Below, one piece after another: positions 61,733 through 64,000 of a DNA stretch of 64,000 nucleotides. The position numbers and the translations under genes were made by a program. The notes under the pieces were generated by a model. That model saw only the letters and a list, made by a program, of their open reading frames with translations. It was not told the origin of the DNA and did no database searches. The number at the start of each line of letters is the position of its first letter. Positions within the stretch are counted from its first letter, which is position 1. Source of the stretch: Erythrobacter sanguineus (GTDB lineage: Bacteria > Pseudomonadota > Alphaproteobacteria > Sphingomonadales > Sphingomonadaceae); contig NZ_FRDF01000001.1 in NCBI RefSeq assembly GCF_900143235.1, positions 186,001 to 250,000 on the forward strand, read 5' to 3'.

Positions 61733-62434
61733 GTGAACCTTCATTTCCCCTATATCGACCGGATCTGGCGGGCCAGAGGCGAGCTCCCGCTTGACGAGGC
61801 GCTGAGCCCGGACGAGGCCTTTGCCCGGATCGAGCCTTTGCTCCAGGCGCCCGGAACCGACTATGCGGTCGATGGCGACACCTTGGCCTATTCCAAGCGC
61901 AATCCCGCTGCGCAGGACAAGCTTGCCACTTTCACCAGCGGCACGCTGCGGATCAGCCAACAGGACAATGGCAGGTCGTTATTGTCCTTCAACGTGTCGA
62001 GCGCTGCACTGCTGCTGGTCTTTCTCGCACCCTTGCTGTTTCTCGGTTTTGCGCAGGCGATGGTGACGATCAACGGCTGGGAACAGGCCAACACCGAGGC
62101 CGCGCAGCCGGATAAGAAGAAAGAGGAAAAGCCCAAGGTCAAAGCCGAGCTCCATCCGCTCGACAAGCTGCTTGGCGCTCCTGAGCCTGAAGATCCGGCG
62201 AAAAAGAAGGAAAAGGACAAGGGCAAGAAGAAGGAGAAGTTCTCTCCTACGCGTGCCTATGTGCTGGCGGGCCTGTTTTTCGTGATCTATCTGGTCGGCC
62301 GCGTGCTTGAACCGTGGCTGCTCAAACGGACCTTGCGCGCCGCGCTCGCCAGAAGGCCGGACGAATCGGCAGTAGCCGATGGCGAAGAGATGGTCGCCTT
62401 GGGAGCCAACTTCACGCAGGGCGACGCGCGTTAG
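61733..62434 (+). CDS. Lys-rich membrane protein of unknown function, GTG start
   Basis: A 233-residue protein with a soluble N-terminal domain (about 1-88), a membrane helix (about 90-112), a highly charged Lys/Glu/Pro stretch, a second helix (about 180-200) and a cytoplasmic tail. The Lys-rich linker contains PDKKKEEKPKVK and KKKEKDKGKKKEK. No family recognised. Translation is taken from GTG 61733, since the frame upstream overlaps the desaturase gene. It could partner with the desaturase-like enzyme. Confidence 0.65.
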   Translation: MNLHFPYIDRIWRARGELPLDEALSPDEAFARIEPLLQAPGTDYAVDGDTLAYSKRNPAAQDKLATFTSGTLRISQQDNGRSLLSFNVSSAALLLVFLAPLLFLGFAQAMVTINGWEQANTEAAQPDKKKEEKPKVKAELHPLDKLLGAPEPEDPAKKKEKDKGKKKEKFSPTRAYVLAGLFFVIYLVGRVLEPWLLKRTLRAALARRPDESAVADGEEMVALGANFTQGDAR

Positions 62435-62737
62435 CGATCCGGCTGTGAAGCGGGCTGGCAAATAGTGCCGCCCTGTGAAGATCTCCAGTATCTGATTGGC
62501 TTATGAAATATAAATGATTCTCGTCATCAATCCCTATGGGATTCGAGGCGATGAAGGCCGTTATAGTCATAAGTCAAATGGCGCATAGCAGGAAAAACAT
62601 GAAAGTCGCATCAACGTGAAAGAGGCATTGCACATCAGGGGAACCGTGCATTTGTTTTCTGGGAACCTGCGCGATTAAAGACGTGGGGCCGCTGATAAAA
62701 GGGGAGGGCTGTATTCACCCACTTTTCGGGGGCATTG
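62435..62737. other. Intergenic region (303 bp) upstream of the TonB-dependent receptor
   Basis: The region is visibly AT-richer than its surroundings and has no ORF of coding character. It holds a candidate Fur box. The receptor ATG is at 62738; no clear Shine-Dalgarno sequence was seen nearer than GGGGG. Confidence 0.5.
62510..62528. promoter_or_regulatory. Candidate Fur-type iron box
   Basis: This 19-base stretch (AATGATTCTCGTCATC at its core) matches 12 of 19 positions of the GATAATGATAATCATTATC Fur consensus. It lies about 210 bases upstream of the TonB-dependent receptor gene. It fits iron repression but is too short and divergent to be certain. Confidence 0.4.
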
Positions 62738-64000
62738 ATGAACATTTCCAAGAACGTATTGATCCGGCGCGCCTTGCTTTCGACCACGCTGCTGTCTGGT
62801 GTTGTAGGCCTTGCGCCGGCGAGTGCGGATGATGATGTGACAGCCGCAATCCTGGCGTCCAGTGCGGCGGCCGAGGACGCGGTCGATGGCCCCGATGAAG
62901 AAGCGATTGTCGTCACCGGATCGCGCCTGCGCCGTGATTCCAACCTTGATTCCCCTTCGCCAGTCGTCAGCATCTCCTCCGAGGCTTTCCGCGGTGAGCA
63001 GGAAGTTGCCGATGCCCTGCGCACCATCCCGGCGCTTTCGGCCTCGATCAGTTCGGCGCAGTCGGTTGCTCCGGGCGAAAATGATTCAGGCGGAGCAATC
63101 GGCACGGCGACGCTCAACCTGCGCGGTCTGGGCGCGGAACGCACGCTGGTGCTGGTCAACGGACGCCGCCATGTTGCGGGCGTGGCCGAGACATCGGTGG
63201 TCGATATCAACACCATTCCCGCCTCGCTGATCAAGGAAGTCGAAGTCCTCACCGGCGGCGCCTCGGCGATCTATGGCGCGGACGCGGTTACCGGCGTGGT
63301 GAACTTCATCCTCGATCGCGAATTCGACGGGCTTGAGCTGGGCTTGACCGGCAGCTTGTCCGACAATGGCGACGGGCTCAATTTCGATAGCTATGTGAAG
63401 TTCGGCAAGAACTTCGCCGATGGCCGCGGCAATGTCACTCTGGTGGGCGAATACAGCCGCGATGATGGCTTGCGCTTTGGCGACCGGGCGCAGTTCCGCG
63501 ATGGTAACATCGCTTCCAACGGGCCCAACCCCGCATTGCGGTTCCAGCGCGGCGACCTGGGGACGGACACCCCTAATTTCAGCAATTTCTTCAATGTCGG
63601 CAACGGATTCTTTCCCTATGGCTTTGTCATCCCGACCCCGGGCAGCTCGCGCTTCAATGCGATCTTCCCCACCGGAACGACGCCTACAGGATCCGAACAG
63701 GCGCTGATCGACCGTGCGCTGGCAGCCCCCACCCGCCTGATCGGATCGCAATACCAGTTCTCGATCACTTCGGCGGGCGGGATCATCATTCCGGGCAATT
63801 TTGCCGATCCCTTCTCCGACATCGACGGCAACGGCCAAAGCGATTGCACCGAGAGCTTCGTCGGCTTCAACGGCCTGTTCGATTACAATGGCTTCGGCGC
63901 GGTCGGCGGATGCTACATTGCGACGGAAACCGGCATTGAAGTGATCGATGACGGCCTTATCGCCAGCAACTTCAATTCGTTCGGCGGCGACGGGGTCATC
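62738..64000 (+). CDS. TonB-dependent receptor, N-terminal part (3' end outside window)
   Basis: The frame from ATG 62738 is open to the last base of the window (421 codons). A signal peptide (IRRALLSTTLLSGVVGLAPASA) is followed by EEAIVVTGSRLRRDSN, the usual opening of the plug domain, and plug motifs LRGLGAERTLVLVNGRRHV and EVLTGGASAIYGADAVTGVVNFI. The beta-barrel begins near residue 190 and is cut off. The protein is an outer-membrane channel powered by TonB. Ligand unknown; the possible Fur box suggests iron. Confidence 0.93.
   Translation, partial: MNISKNVLIRRALLSTTLLSGVVGLAPASADDDVTAAILASSAAAEDAVDGPDEEAIVVTGSRLRRDSNLDSPSPVVSISSEAFRGEQEVADALRTIPALSASISSAQSVAPGENDSGGAIGTATLNLRGLGAERTLVLVNGRRHVAGVAETSVVDINTIPASLIKEVEVLTGGASAIYGADAVTGVVNFILDREFDGLELGLTGSLSDNGDGLNFDSYVKFGKNFADGRGNVTLVGEYSRDDGLRFGDRAQFRDGNIASNGPNPALRFQRGDLGTDTPNFSNFFNVGNGFFPYGFVIPTPGSSRFNAIFPTGTTPTGSEQALIDRALAAPTRLIGSQYQFSITSAGGIIIPGNFADPFSDIDGNGQSDCTESFVGFNGLFDYNGFGAVGGCYIATETGIEVIDDGLIASNFNSFGGDGVI

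Overview
The window is GC-rich and densely coded, and it looks like chromosomal DNA from an alphaproteobacterium, most likely of the order Sphingomonadales (Erythrobacteraceae-like). Grounds: the pyrE-pdxJ-acpS-lepB run, the coxB-ctaD-ctaB-ctaG-ctaE-DUF983-SURF1 oxidase locus, a plant-type GshA, a CobS-type ATPase near a J-domain gene and a BolA gene, an L21 with an Ala/Lys-rich tail, and a TonB-dependent receptor typical of that group. This assignment is inference; no rRNA gene is present. I saw no tRNA, CRISPR array, insertion sequence or prophage gene.

Layout. 1-9.8 kb: a partial DUF2332 gene; a minus-strand SDR/hydrolase pair and a Nudix/BolA pair; a J-domain protein; a GST and an MpaB-like oxygenase; a CobS-like ATPase; a class A penicillin-binding protein; two hotdog thioesterases. 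9.8-14.5 kb: a minus-strand run pyrE, pdxJ, a small membrane protein, acpS (TTG start), lepB, a DUF3089 hydrolase and ruvX. 14.8-22.7 kb: the aa3-type cytochrome c oxidase operon with its assembly factors, including a 42-residue membrane protein, then thrC. 22.7-26.1 kb: an rRNA methyltransferase, folB and moaA-moaD-moaE. 26.3-33.6 kb: an FNR-like regulator and a lipoprotein, L21/L27, an acetyltransferase, a TetR regulator, YgfZ, pyrC, an EamA/RarD transporter and a lipoprotein. 33.6-46.7 kb: astD, selO, a hydrolase and a glycosyltransferase, a YfgM-like protein and BamB, a membrane methyltransferase, gshA, rsmE, ubiA and an SRAP protein.

47.7-60.3 kb is the most interesting part. A plus-strand operon encodes an ABC importer, a NikR-like ribbon-helix-helix regulator, two DUF1989 proteins, a 1194-residue biotin-dependent carboxylase and an allophanate hydrolase, followed closely by a soluble hybrid histidine kinase and a LuxR-type response regulator. 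Such clusters are usually labelled urea carboxylase, but paired DUF1989 proteins are known as carboxyguanidine deiminase subunits, so guanidine assimilation is the better reading. The NikR-like protein has lost three of the four nickel ligands. The same dyad, TATTAC-N14-GTAATA, lies both in front of the operon and in front of the regulator gene, on opposite strands, and is a strong candidate operator.

60.7-64 kb: a sterol desaturase-family membrane enzyme, a Lys-rich membrane protein of unknown function, and the start of a TonB-dependent receptor with a possible Fur box upstream.
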